Notes: generated from the sequence alone by a model not told the origin. Counted from the first letter of the stretch, positions 45,125-54,884 are shown. The stretch is DNA of 64,000 nucleotides from JANYHF01 sp963732765 (GCA_963732765.1 CAVTAS010000008.1:186001-250000); one strand, 5' to 3'. Made by a program: numbers and translations.

Positions 45125-45154
45125 TTACTGGGCTTTTTTGGCTGTTTTCGTCAA
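45125..45154 (-). promoter_or_regulatory. Island-borne promoter for tRNA-Pro
   Basis: On the minus strand TTGACG (45154-45149), an 18-nt spacer and CAGTAA (45130-45125), then ten bases before tRNA nucleotide 1. The DNA is island-derived (outside the att repeat), so this replaces the original promoter. Confidence 0.6.
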
Positions 45155-45280
45155 GTCCAGTTTTCGTCTTGTCCTTCGCCTGACATTCCTGGGGGTTGGC
45201 AGTGAAGGACCGTCCTACCGACGCCCTTGCGGGAAACGGCGACCACATGCACCTTTAGAGGCGGGAAGACTGGTGCGCAA

Positions 45281-45907
45281 ATGAAAACTCGCGACGTAGG
45301 GCTGACAAAATTCGTGGGCTTTGGCGAGGTCGCAGCAGCGCTTGGTCGTTCGCGGCGAACAATTGAGCGCATGGTGCGAGCTGGCGACTTCCGCAAACCA
45401 GTGCAGCTCAGCAAAGGGACAGTCGGTTGGCCGGTCGCCGTGGTCGAAGCCTGGCTTGGAGGACGGACGGAGGACAGCTTTGCGAAACTCAAGCGACTTG
45501 CCGTCACCAACCCCGCCGACCTCTCACCAGAAGAACTCTACCGCAGTGCCGTCTCTGTGGCTGCCGATGTCGTCAAACACGCCACCGGACAAGCCCCTGA
45601 CCATGTGGTGTTCGCTCGCAACGCGACAGACGCGGAAATGCAACACTTCCGCGACGCGGCCACAGAGAGCACTGCGACGTGGTTACGTCCGTTCGACGGC
45701 ATGACCGACGCCGAAGCTCGTGTCGCGGCGTCTGTCACCTTCAACCATCTACGGCCCTGGCTGGCTGACACTATCAAGACAAGCCAACCGCTGCCGGCGG
45801 CTGATGACCTCGCGGGGCGTATGTCGTGGCTTGCCGAGATGATGGGGCGCGCTGTAGAGCGACTAAAGCCGCTACCGGGGTTGCCGCGACACCGCCGCCA
45901 AACCTAG
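45281..45907 (+). CDS. AlpA-like/excisionase-type HTH regulator with C-terminal extension
   Basis: A 208-residue protein. The N-terminal 60 residues (LTKFVGFGEVAAALGRSRRT, then ERMVRAGDFRKPVQLSKGT and VGWPVAVVEAWL) match AlpA/HTH_17 excisionase-type winged helices that bind DNA at attachment sites or activate integrase genes. The C-terminal 150 residues have no recognised family. The ATG at 45281 is favoured; the frame is open upstream. Being the first gene at the left end of the island, a role in excision or control of the element is plausible. Confidence 0.75.
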   Translation: MKTRDVGLTKFVGFGEVAAALGRSRRTIERMVRAGDFRKPVQLSKGTVGWPVAVVEAWLGGRTEDSFAKLKRLAVTNPADLSPEELYRSAVSVAADVVKHATGQAPDHVVFARNATDAEMQHFRDAATESTATWLRPFDGMTDAEARVAASVTFNHLRPWLADTIKTSQPLPAADDLAGRMSWLAEMMGRAVERLKPLPGLPRHRRQT

Positions 45908-46088
45908 CCAACACCAGCTCCCCCTCCGTCACGAACCCCGACACCATCATCAGCACCGCCGCGAGCGGCAACTCGCGGTCGCTGCACCACAGCAGCACGT
46001 CGCTCGCGTCACCGAGCGTATTGCGCGCCGCCACGTAGGGCGCAAGCTCGGCTTCGCTGCACTCTTCGCACATTGCATGTTCACACAT
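45774..46088 (-). CDS. Small Cys-containing protein, antisense to the AlpA gene end
   Basis: A possible 104-residue protein (MCEHAMCEECSEAELAPYVA...) with a GGGGGAC site about six bases before the ATG and a hydrophobic middle (LPLAAVLMMVSGFVTEGELVLARFG). The last 134 bases overlap the AlpA-type gene on the other strand. The four cysteines near the N-terminus suggest metal binding. No family recognised; it may be a chance frame. Confidence 0.35.
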   Translation of the reverse strand: MCEHAMCEECSEAELAPYVAARNTLGDASDVLLWCSDRELPLAAVLMMVSGFVTEGELVLARFGGGVAATPVAALVALQRAPSSRQATTYAPRGHQPPAAVGLS

Positions 46089-46517
46089 TTAAGTCCCCCG
46101 CTGTTGCTTCCAAGGCACACAATGAGCACTGACTTGCCATACTTTGCAATAACTTAGTGAGGCGACGCGTTTGAGAAAAAATGCTACTGTTTTGCGTTTA
46201 AGTTCAACAGTTATGCGTCTACTGTAAACGCAGAAGCGACCTGCTATAGGATTTGTCTATAGCGCACCACTTTCAGTGTTTAATTGTCGCGAGGGGTGCT
46301 AATTTTGGTGGCGCGCGCTGGCTGAATTGTTGGCCGAAGGCGCAGTGCTAGCTCAAATTGAGCAAGAAAAACAATTCGTTAACGCAATCTTGAAATTCTG
46401 TCGTATAGTGACCATCTGAAAGCGAAACGGGCCACCCCTGGCAGGGCAACCCGTTTCCGAACTTCCCCGAATGAACCTCGGAGTTGTCTATGACTCATAG
46501 ATACCGCGTTCGCGCGC
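46089..46517. other. AT-rich island intergenic region with inverted repeats
   Basis: No gene is supported here. Around 46188-46235 there is TGCGTTTA ... TAAACGCA (8-bp inverted repeat) overlapping two CTACTGT direct repeats (46175 and 46219), an arrangement often seen at regulator-binding operators. A clear CGGAG ribosome site and ATG at 46490 lie at the right edge but are out of frame with the following gene by one base. Confidence 0.5.
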
Positions 46518-47747
46518 GTGGAGCAATTGTCTCCGCGAGATACGTCTCCCAACAAATTCAACGGGCTTGGCCCGCTGCACCTTTTGGCCGTCGCTCTGGT
46601 CGGCTGTTCCGTCGTCACGAACGGCGTTGCGGCCTCGAATACCGCGCACGGAATCATGGCCCTGGTTGCAGTCACCGCGACTTGCGCCAGCGACTTGCTC
46701 AAGAGCGCCTTGTTGCCGGCTGCGCAGCGTCTTCGCGCTACAGGGCAATTGGCGACGGCGTGGGGCTGCATCTTGCTCATGGCGCTCGCCATGACGTTCT
46801 CAGGGACCATGGCGCTCTCTGGCGCACTCGGTTCGCGCATAGAAGCCTCTTCCGGCAGAGCGGCCGTTGAGTCAGACCGGACGCGTCTGACCGCGACGAA
46901 CGAAGGTGCTCGCGCGACGCAGGGAGGACTCCCGCCGACGCGCTCTGTCGCTGAGCTGGAGTCCCTGATTGCCACGGGTTCGGGAGTTGACCCGGTGACT
47001 TGGGTAAGGACCGCGAAGTGCGCCGACGTGACTCGGCCGGCGTCGCAGCTGGCATGCCGCCGCCTTGCAGACCTCAGCGCGGAGTTTGGGCGCGCTCGGC
47101 ACCGGGTTGAGGTCGAAGCCGTCATTGCCGGGGGCGAGGCTGCGCTCGGCAAACTCCCGGCGCCGAGAGTTGCGGACGCAACGGTTACGGCCGCCCAGCG
47201 GGTCGCTGCGCTCTTTGGGCTGACCATCTCGGAAGAGACGGTGCAAGTTGCGGCAGCGCTGGTTCTGGTGGCGCTCTTGGAGTTGGGCTCCGTGTTGGCG
47301 TGGAGCGTGGCTGATGCCATGTCGGCGGGGCACAAGGAACGGGCTGGGCGGCTATTGCCGGTCAACGCTCCGCAGGCAGCGCTTGAGCCACAGAAACCCG
47401 TCAGCAGCCCAATGGCGGCCCAAGAGCCGCCGGCGGCTCAACTGCAGCCCGTGGGCCGTCAGCGAACAACAGCTGAGCTGCAGCAAGGGTTTGCGGCTCT
47501 GATGCAGGTTCTTGAAAGGGTAGGTGGCACTTTCACCGGCTCGAAGGCCGAGTTGTCCCGGCTTATGGGTTGCAGCAGGTCGGCGGCTCAGCGACTGCTC
47601 AATGCGGCTGCGGCTCAGAAGTTAGTTGCGCTGGCGACCGTGCCTGGGCATTCAACCACTGTGCGACTGCTGGGAGAGGATGGCGGTCGCATAGTTGGTC
47701 GCCGAACGGCCGACGTGAAGGGGGCAAAGCGGACGTCAGTCGAGTGA
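46518..47747 (+). CDS. Membrane-anchored protein with C-terminal winged-helix domain
   Basis: A 409-residue protein of unrecognised family. Four predicted membrane segments are at about residues 18-38, 45-67, 80-104 and 242-266. The loop between the third and fourth (about 105-240) is polar, helical and has two cysteines; a Pro/Ala-rich linker follows, then residues 336-386 (FTGSKAELSRLMGCSRSAAQ...) that fit a winged helix-turn-helix. N-terminus is uncertain: GTG 46518 has no ribosome site, while a strong CGGAG and ATG at 46490 start a frame that would join this one with a one-base shift (MTHRYRVRARGAIVS to DTSPNKFNG). Topology suggests a membrane-tethered regulator. Confidence 0.65.
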   Translation: MEQLSPRDTSPNKFNGLGPLHLLAVALVGCSVVTNGVAASNTAHGIMALVAVTATCASDLLKSALLPAAQRLRATGQLATAWGCILLMALAMTFSGTMALSGALGSRIEASSGRAAVESDRTRLTATNEGARATQGGLPPTRSVAELESLIATGSGVDPVTWVRTAKCADVTRPASQLACRRLADLSAEFGRARHRVEVEAVIAGGEAALGKLPAPRVADATVTAAQRVAALFGLTISEETVQVAAALVLVALLELGSVLAWSVADAMSAGHKERAGRLLPVNAPQAALEPQKPVSSPMAAQEPPAAQLQPVGRQRTTAELQQGFAALMQVLERVGGTFTGSKAELSRLMGCSRSAAQRLLNAAAAQKLVALATVPGHSTTVRLLGEDGGRIVGRRTADVKGAKRTSVE

Positions 47748-48193
47748 CCGATGACGTGGCTGACCCGCAAGAGACTTTCGGGGGTCACCAAATGCCCGCA
47801 GCACGATCAGCATCAAACTCTATCTCCCGATGCAAAAAAGATTCTTGTTCCACTCAGAACGAGTGCATTTCGGAGAGGACGCGCTTCGGAGTGGTTTGCG
47901 ACGTGTCGGAATGTTATTGGGCAACGAAAGAGCATTGCCAAAAGTATCAACTCTTCATGACCTTAAGCCACTGCAACGGCTCGTGTCGTACCCGACAGGG
48001 CGACGACAATCGGTGGCGGAGTGCTCGCCATTTCTTGGGATGCCAGCGTCATAGATCGGCAACGCTGGACCTTTTGCCAAATGTGGATCGATGCTACGCT
48101 AGATCTGGGCAGTTGTTGTTGGCCTTTGGCTGAACGCCTTCAAAGTCCGCTTACTGAGTTTCGCAAGGGATACTTCACTCGAAGGTCCGGAAA
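47748..48193. other. Island intergenic region with no supported gene
   Basis: About 446 bases between the membrane-HTH gene and the TIR gene. Several open frames overlap one another here, but none has a recognisable domain or strong ribosome site. Base composition is more AT-rich than the host. It may contain the promoter of the TIR operon. Confidence 0.45.
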
Positions 48194-49288
48194 ATGTTTC
48201 GATTGTCGCGTTGGTTTCCGTCCGCATGCTCGCGTTTGCGAATATTCATTTGTTACGCGCGCGAAGACGCTGCTACGGCCAGAGAAATCGGACAGGCTTT
48301 GACAAATGACGGACACGATGTGTTCGTCGATGCCAACAGCTTGAAGGTGGCAACCGATTTCAATCAGGTTATTCGCCGCGCCATTGAGCGCGCGGATCGG
48401 TTCATTTTCCTGGCATCACGTCACTCTCTTGACAAAGGCGCCTATCCGCAGACCGAGCTGAACTTTGCGCAGAAGCGTTGGCCATCGCCGATGGGAGCGG
48501 TTTGGCCGGTGATTGTCGATTCAAGTGTCGACGCTGCGACCTTGCCGACATACTTGCGCGCCGTACAGATACACACGCCAGTGGGCAATATCGTTGCCGA
48601 TTTGGCCGCCGAGATCGAATCCAGCCGCACAGTTCGCCCTGCCTACCTGATTGGCGCAGCGGCGATCGCTGTTATGGCGCTTGGCCTTGCCGTCGTGCTG
48701 TCGGTGATGGGCGATCAATCCACGAATTTTTCACTTCAAACGCCACAACAAGTCGATTTTCGTCCCTCTTCGAAGCCTGGACCGGGCACCGAATGGCACG
48801 CATCGAAGGTGGCGCTGACGGTTATCCCCGTCAACTACAGCAATGATGGCGCGACTTCGGTGCGGATCGTCGACGAGGTTGTGAATTTGCAGCTGAGAGA
48901 TCGCGAGGTCGGTTTCAAATGGCACAACGAAGTTGAAATGCGCTCGGACTGCGGCACAGACTGGCTTTGCACCAAGACTTCGATAGGCACAAGCACGCTG
49001 GAGCCGGGCAGCACGTTGCGGCGCGAGACCATGTTCGTGCCAAAGGCCGATAGTTCCCTTTCGTGGAAGGACTTTGTGGGTCTGCTGTGCCGGTCGACTT
49101 ATGACACATTGAATGTCAAGATCAGCACCGAGGCAAAGGGGACGGGATTGTTTGCGAGTGGTAATGCGAACCGGGAGGCAGTCTGCCGTATCGACCTCGC
49201 TGCTATGCGCGGGTCACTGCAAAAGAGCGGTTGCCAGGATAGTAGCCGGCGGCTCCCGGTAAGACTGTCGCCCAAGTGCCTGCAGTAG
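48194..49288 (+). CDS. TIR-domain protein with one membrane segment and Cys-rich ectodomain
   Basis: A 364-residue protein. TIR domain at about residues 16-148: first strand RIFICYAREDAATAREIG, the VDANSLKVATDFN region, and YPQTELNFAQKRW with Glu88 in the position of the catalytic Glu of NAD-cleaving TIRs. One membrane helix at 151-172 (LIGAAAIAVMALGLAVVL). The C-terminal ~190 residues are beta-rich with six cysteines (for example RSDCGTDWLCTKTS) and should be periplasmic if the TIR is cytosolic. Probable first gene of an operon with the small secreted protein and the caspase-like gene. Function not established; TIR proteins act in bacterial immunity. Confidence 0.8.
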   Translation: MFRLSRWFPSACSRLRIFICYAREDAATAREIGQALTNDGHDVFVDANSLKVATDFNQVIRRAIERADRFIFLASRHSLDKGAYPQTELNFAQKRWPSPMGAVWPVIVDSSVDAATLPTYLRAVQIHTPVGNIVADLAAEIESSRTVRPAYLIGAAAIAVMALGLAVVLSVMGDQSTNFSLQTPQQVDFRPSSKPGPGTEWHASKVALTVIPVNYSNDGATSVRIVDEVVNLQLRDREVGFKWHNEVEMRSDCGTDWLCTKTSIGTSTLEPGSTLRRETMFVPKADSSLSWKDFVGLLCRSTYDTLNVKISTEAKGTGLFASGNANREAVCRIDLAAMRGSLQKSGCQDSSRRLPVRLSPKCLQ

Positions 49289-49313
49289 TGTGGGTCTATC
49301 CACTTCGGGGATC

Positions 49314-49634
49314 ATGATGCAACGTGTGCGAATGCTTCGAAATTTGATTGGTGCCGCCGCGCCAAGGCTCGGCGCATGCATTCTGCTGGCGCTTGTGTTC
49401 GCCGGCGCGGCATGGGCTCAGACGGGCAAGACGGAACAACCACTGCCGTCTGCCTCCAACCAACCGGCCGGCAAAGACGGGAACGACAAGGCTGCGAGGC
49501 GGGCGCCGGAAGTAATTGGAAAGCCGAGAGGTCTGTTGATGGACGAGGTGTCTTACTGCGATGTCGCGGCGCCCTGCCCGGATGGCTGCAAACTGGATAC
49601 TGCCGCGAACAGATGCGTCGAACAGAGTCAGTGA
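49314..49634 (+). CDS. Small secreted cysteine-containing protein
   Basis: A 106-residue protein starting MMQRVRMLRNLIGAAAPRL with a typical signal peptide ending AAWAQ near residue 37, then a polar linker and a short Cys-containing end (SYCDVAAPCPDGCKLDTAAN) of four to five cysteines. GGGG lies just before the ATG pair. It starts 25 bases after the TIR gene, so it is probably co-transcribed. The PCPDGC pattern resembles the Cys-rich end of the caspase-like protein downstream. No family recognised. Confidence 0.65.
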   Translation: MMQRVRMLRNLIGAAAPRLGACILLALVFAGAAWAQTGKTEQPLPSASNQPAGKDGNDKAARRAPEVIGKPRGLLMDEVSYCDVAAPCPDGCKLDTAANRCVEQSQ

Positions 49635-49835
49635 ACTGATTGATGGATGCAAGGGCATCCGCGCGGGGCAGCGCGAAGTGTCGCCTAATCGGTTGGCCGC
49701 ACACGAGGTGCGCATCGGCAGGCTACGGCGAATAGATTGCAACGTGCCGCTGTGCGGAAAGCCACAGCGGGCAGATCGTCGTCGAATTACAGTGTCGTGT
49801 CTGAGACGTTTCCGATTGCTCGTCGGAGTTTTAGC

Positions 49836-52800
49836 ATGTCGCGCCTGATTGCTTGGTGGAAAGTTCAGCTGCTGATCTGGACGCTTGCCTGTCTGAGCTG
49901 CGGACCGGCGGCTGCGGAACGGCGCGTGGCCCTGGTGATCGGCAACTCGGCCTATCAGCATGTCGATCCTCTCCCAAATCCAAGAAACGACGCGACCGAT
50001 TTTGCAGCAGCGATGCGAGGCCTCGGTTTCGAGGTTATCGAGGGCATCGATCTCACCAAGGCTGAAATGGAGCTGAAGATCCGCGACTTCAGCCTTAAAT
50101 TGGTCGGGTCTGACGCTGCGGCATTCTTCTATGCCGGCCATGGAATCCAGGTCGCGGGCGTCAACTATCTCGTTCCGATCGATGTCGACGGCAAGCAATT
50201 GCACAAGGAGACTATCGACTTCGATCTTGTCCGGTTGGATATGCCCCAGCAGGCAATGGAAAAAGCTGGCAATCAGCCCAACCTTCTGTTCTTCGATGCG
50301 TGCCGCAACAATCCGCTCGCGCGCAGTCTGGCCGGCCAGATCGGCACGCGTGCGGTCAGCGAATCCGGAGGCCTAGCCGTAACGGCGACCAGCGGAAGCG
50401 AAACGCTTATCAGCTATTCGACCGCGCCAAACACAACCGCCAGCGATGGCGAAGGCCGAAACTCACCCTATTCCGGCCCGTTGGTAAAACTGATCGTCGA
50501 ATCCAGGGAATCAATAACGGATATTCTTACCGACGTTGCTGGCCAAGTTAAGCGCAACACCGCAAGCACCCAGTCTCCCTGGAAGTCCGATAATCTGACA
50601 AAGAAATTCTTCTTCCACAGCGATGCGGCCAAGCCATCGCCCGAACCAGCGCAACCCGACGCCACAGTTGCGATGACGCCGTCACCGCAGCCAGTTCCGC
50701 CGCCGGACGACAACGCTGGAGCGCTGGACACCTTACAAACCGATGCCCAGCCTGCCTTGCAGCCATTGGCGCCTGGCGACCTCGCCGTTGCTGCGTTGGT
50801 CCCCGCCGGCGGAGACCGGACGGCTGTCGTTCTGGCCGGGCCGGCGTTGAGCGTATACGACGCCTCTCGTGTTGGCGGAACTGATGGGACGGGACGGACC
50901 GCCAAACTGCATGTCCCAGCGGAGACCATTGGCCAAGTTTCGGCACTGGCCTTCGATGATGGCGCGGGCGATGCGATGGGGCAGGGCGCGCCAAACCTTT
51001 ACGCCGCGGCAACTTCGAAGCGCGGCCTCGGCCTGGTTCATACCGGCAAGGCTGGTTCGCTCGAACGGCTCAACAACGGTGGGGCGGACGCCCGATTCAT
51101 GGATGGCCAGTTCGGGGTCAAGCTCGGCGGCGGCCCTGGCAGCATCTGGCGCATTGACGGCCGCTCCGGTGTTGCCACGCTGTTCGCCAACACCTTGCAC
51201 GACGGCATCCCCAACAGCGGCCCGGCCTTGAGTGGCCTGGCTTTTGATCCGCAGAGTGGGCATGTTTTCGCCGCTGATCTCGACACCGGGTTGATCCACA
51301 ATTTCGACAGCGCCGGTTTTGACGTCGGGACGTTCGATCACGGCACGCAGGGACGCATCGCAGCCGGCGCGCCAGCGGTCCCGGACGACGGGCGCCGAGC
51401 CGACATTACACATCCTGGCTTCAAGGTCGACGATCCGGCGACGTGGGGCGTCACGCAGTTGGAGCGCATCGTCGGCGCGCTCGCCGTCCAGGACAGCCGG
51501 CTTTTCTACGCGGTGGCGGCGGGGCCTGCGATCTGGTCCGTGGGCTTGAATCCCAATGGCGAGTTTGCCACCGACCCACGTCTTGAGGTGAGCCTGTCCG
51601 GCTACGCGCAGGACGCGGTGTCGAGCACCCAGTTCGACAGTATCGGCCGGATGATCGTAACGGCGCATAGCACATCGCAGACTGCGGACGCCACATCCGC
51701 GCGTTCGCTGCGCTTCACGGCGGCGCCTGCAGGCGCCTTGTCGCGTTGGCGCAGCGCGGCGGACGATCTGACAGCGGGCCTGGGAGACCGGCTTGCGACC
51801 ATCGGCGGAACCAGTCTGACCTACGCCTATGACGCCGGCGGAACTGCGGATCTGTCCGTTTGCGACGGTTCTCTGATCGCCGCCGCAGTGCGCGTGGACG
51901 GCGCTGATCGATCTGTTTCGGGCGAACAGTTCGGCGGCCCCGCAAATGACCCCAGCGTCGTCGTCGTCGACACCCGCAATTCGCCCGCAGCTGGCGACGC
52001 GAAAGCCACACCGGCTTTCATGCGGTTTGCGGGCGAAGCAGGCGATGCGGCGTCATGGGACCGGAATACAATTGCACTCGCTTTCCATCCCTGTTTTCCG
52101 ACTGGTGCCGTACCGCAGTTGCCTCCAGTCGTTGCCGAAATGCCCCCGATCGCAGACGCAGCTGGCCTGGCGGGGCCGGGCGTTGCATTTCCACCGGTCG
52201 CCGGGAGCCAGCAGGGCGCCGGAACGGCGTCCGTGACTTCAATGCCGCCGATAGAGACGATGACCCAGCCGCAAGATGGCGTCGATGCGGCGCAAAACCA
52301 GCAGGCGATGTTGCAAAGCCTGCGACTTGAAAAAGTTGCGCGCGACGCCAACTGCGCGGCCGGTCAGGAGTGCAATTTCGATATCCGGATCACCAACACA
52401 TCCAGCGAGCCGGTCGAAGGGCCGTTCGTGATCGACGACAGGATGGCGCAGGCGCCGGCAGGCCGGATGGTTTCCACGCCTTCCGTGCAGGGCGACTGGA
52501 CCTGCGCGGCCAGGAACGCGCTGACCTGCATTCATGCTGGGCAGCTCGCCGGTAACGCCAGCGTGACGCTGCCGGTCACCTTCGCGACGGCGCCGAACGA
52601 AGCCGCATCGCCGGTAACGAATTGCGCGACTTTGACCGCCCCCGGTGCCGACCACCCCGCTCCGGCAGTGTCTTCGGTCGGTCCGTTGCGCATTGCGTCG
52701 TCGCCGGCTGCGGCAACCTGTTCAGCCAAACAAGGTTGTGCGCAGGAGATACGGATCACCAACACGGGACCAGCCGAATTCAACGGCGCGGCGACGGTTA

Positions 52801-54884
52801 TCACGCTCTTCACCACCCATGACGGCGCTGTCGGAAGCGGTCTCAAGAACGACGTCACACTGGTGACGTTACCCCCGCAGCCATGGTCCTGCACCAAGGC
52901 AGGGTTGCCATGGCGCTGCACGCATCCCGCGCTTCGCCTCGCTGCGGGCGCCACCGAGGCCTTGACGCTGAATCTACGGCCGGGTCGTGACTCCGGCGCA
53001 CGGTTCTTCTCCACCAGTTCGTCGCTTGAGATCAGGGACGGACAGGATGCTGCCCGGTCCGAGTCCCTGAGTGACAGCACCTTGCTCGAAGCCGATAGCG
53101 CGGCCTTGCCTGCCTTGCTCGTGACGCCAATCAAGCTGGACACGAGTGGGGTTGCAAAGGCGCCGTCCAAAGCCCGCGCCTGCGCCACCGCCATGCTGCA
53201 ACCGCCGCAACCACAGACCACTCCCAATCAGCCCAGGCTGAACCTCGCCAAGCGCGCCTTGGCGCAGTTCTGTCCACTGACCGGGCCCTGCCCGTTCGAG
53301 ATCTCGATCACGAACGATGGTTCGGCAATGTTCGACGGCCCCATCGCCCTTGGCGAGGAGATCTCAGGCGCCTCGGGAACGGTGGACGCCGCCAGTGGCG
53401 CAGGTGAGGCTTCCCTGGTACCGCTTTCCCCAGGCTGGTCTTGCAATGCCTCGGCCAATCGAGGCCTATGCATACATCCGGATCCGATTGCACTGGCGCC
53501 TGGACAGACACGAACCCTGGCAGTCAATGTCGTTCCGCGTGGCTGGGCCACAGGCAACGTGCTGCAGAACTGCGTGCGGCTGCTGCAGCAGAAGCAACCG
53601 GCCGGCGACGTCAAGCGCGCCTGCGCAACCATCGAACTTGACCCGTTCAACGTGAAGATGACCAAGACGGGCGATCAGCGCTGCGCCGCTGGCGGGACCT
53701 GCAAGTTCACGCTGACCTTGTTCAACGATGGACCCATTCCCCACAATGCGCCCGTGACGTTGCGCGACAGCATGGGCGCAAACGTTCCCGCCATGCCGAT
53801 CATCTCGATCGTGCCGCCATTACCGTGTGCGTCGCAGCCGAAGCGCTTGCCGTTCGAATGCACATCGCCCGGGCGGGTCAAACTGGAGATCGGGGACCAG
53901 CGCGAGTTCGTCGTCACCGTGCAGATGCCCGCAACGGGCGCACTGCCATCGTCGATAAGCAACTGCGCTCAAGTGGCACCGATCGGCGGGTCGCTGGGCG
54001 ATCCATCCGTCGCGACAGGATCGAATGTGCAAGCCGTGACGTTGGCGAGCGCTGCGACGGGACCCGAAGCTGGATCGCGGGCGTGCCACGAGTTCGCGGC
54101 TGCGCCAGTTTGCCAGGGCGGCATGGCGGTGAATTCCGCCAACAAATGCGCCTGCGCCCAAGGCATGGCTTGGAGCGGCACAAAATGCCTGCCGCCGGCC
54201 ATCTGTCCGGCCGGCTGGAATGGCGACTATCCCAATTGCTGCCCCGCTGGCAGCAGTTATCAGAACGGGTCCTGTCTGAAGGCCCAGGCCGCGCGACCAG
54301 TGCCGCCGAAGGCCGTTGTCTATCCGCCCAAGCAAGTTACCTATCCGCCAAAAACCGTTATCTATGCGTGCCCAGCGAGCAGACCCGTCGGCAAATATCC
54401 GAACTGCTGCCCGGCAGGCGCCCAATTCAAGAATGGCACTTGCCGCTATAGTCAGCCGAAGGTTGTAGCAAAGCCGCCGCCTCCGAAATGTCAGGGGAGC
54501 CGCCCCGTTGGTCAGTACCCGAACTGCTGCCCGTCAGGAACCTATTACAGTGCCGGAGCCTGCCGCTACCCGGTAGTAAAAAACCAGCCGAAGGTCTACC
54601 CGAAAACCAAACCCGGTTATAATGGACCGCAGCCCGACTACTCCGGAGTTGCAAAAGGCGTACTGCAAGCACTTACCAAACCTTGCTGGAACGGTACACG
54701 AGTCTTCCTCAGACAGAATTGCCCACCTCGCTATGAGACCTATCGCTATCCGATCAACCCCACACCAACTCCAAAGCCAGTACCCAACCCAGTGTCCCCC
54801 ACCCCAACACTTACTCCCTGCAAGTCCTACGAGCACCGCGGCGGCGATGGAAAATGCTACGTCAACAACAACGGTGTGAATTGA
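49836..54884 (+). CDS. Giant exported caspase-like (peptidase C14) protein with repeats
   Basis: A 1682-residue protein. Signal peptide at residues 1-27 (LACLSCGPAAA), then a caspase p20-type domain (about 29-265) with His102 in FYAGHGIQ and Cys156 in FFDACRNNP, so the catalytic dyad is intact. Next come a beta-propeller-like part (about 310-820), four DUF11-like cysteine-containing Ig-type repeats starting near 829, 950, 1134 and 1270 (such as CNFDIRITNTS, CAQEIRITNTG, CPFEISITNDG, CKFTLTLFNDG), and three Cys-rich C-terminal repeats with YPNCCPxG. CGGAG precedes the ATG at 49836. It is predicted to be periplasmic or surface-exposed. Confidence 0.85.
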   Translation: MSRLIAWWKVQLLIWTLACLSCGPAAAERRVALVIGNSAYQHVDPLPNPRNDATDFAAAMRGLGFEVIEGIDLTKAEMELKIRDFSLKLVGSDAAAFFYAGHGIQVAGVNYLVPIDVDGKQLHKETIDFDLVRLDMPQQAMEKAGNQPNLLFFDACRNNPLARSLAGQIGTRAVSESGGLAVTATSGSETLISYSTAPNTTASDGEGRNSPYSGPLVKLIVESRESITDILTDVAGQVKRNTASTQSPWKSDNLTKKFFFHSDAAKPSPEPAQPDATVAMTPSPQPVPPPDDNAGALDTLQTDAQPALQPLAPGDLAVAALVPAGGDRTAVVLAGPALSVYDASRVGGTDGTGRTAKLHVPAETIGQVSALAFDDGAGDAMGQGAPNLYAAATSKRGLGLVHTGKAGSLERLNNGGADARFMDGQFGVKLGGGPGSIWRIDGRSGVATLFANTLHDGIPNSGPALSGLAFDPQSGHVFAADLDTGLIHNFDSAGFDVGTFDHGTQGRIAAGAPAVPDDGRRADITHPGFKVDDPATWGVTQLERIVGALAVQDSRLFYAVAAGPAIWSVGLNPNGEFATDPRLEVSLSGYAQDAVSSTQFDSIGRMIVTAHSTSQTADATSARSLRFTAAPAGALSRWRSAADDLTAGLGDRLATIGGTSLTYAYDAGGTADLSVCDGSLIAAAVRVDGADRSVSGEQFGGPANDPSVVVVDTRNSPAAGDAKATPAFMRFAGEAGDAASWDRNTIALAFHPCFPTGAVPQLPPVVAEMPPIADAAGLAGPGVAFPPVAGSQQGAGTASVTSMPPIETMTQPQDGVDAAQNQQAMLQSLRLEKVARDANCAAGQECNFDIRITNTSSEPVEGPFVIDDRMAQAPAGRMVSTPSVQGDWTCAARNALTCIHAGQLAGNASVTLPVTFATAPNEAASPVTNCATLTAPGADHPAPAVSSVGPLRIASSPAAATCSAKQGCAQEIRITNTGPAEFNGAATVITLFTTHDGAVGSGLKNDVTLVTLPPQPWSCTKAGLPWRCTHPALRLAAGATEALTLNLRPGRDSGARFFSTSSSLEIRDGQDAARSESLSDSTLLEADSAALPALLVTPIKLDTSGVAKAPSKARACATAMLQPPQPQTTPNQPRLNLAKRALAQFCPLTGPCPFEISITNDGSAMFDGPIALGEEISGASGTVDAASGAGEASLVPLSPGWSCNASANRGLCIHPDPIALAPGQTRTLAVNVVPRGWATGNVLQNCVRLLQQKQPAGDVKRACATIELDPFNVKMTKTGDQRCAAGGTCKFTLTLFNDGPIPHNAPVTLRDSMGANVPAMPIISIVPPLPCASQPKRLPFECTSPGRVKLEIGDQREFVVTVQMPATGALPSSISNCAQVAPIGGSLGDPSVATGSNVQAVTLASAATGPEAGSRACHEFAAAPVCQGGMAVNSANKCACAQGMAWSGTKCLPPAICPAGWNGDYPNCCPAGSSYQNGSCLKAQAARPVPPKAVVYPPKQVTYPPKTVIYACPASRPVGKYPNCCPAGAQFKNGTCRYSQPKVVAKPPPPKCQGSRPVGQYPNCCPSGTYYSAGACRYPVVKNQPKVYPKTKPGYNGPQPDYSGVAKGVLQALTKPCWNGTRVFLRQNCPPRYETYRYPINPTPTPKPVPNPVSPTPTLTPCKSYEHRGGDGKCYVNNNGVN

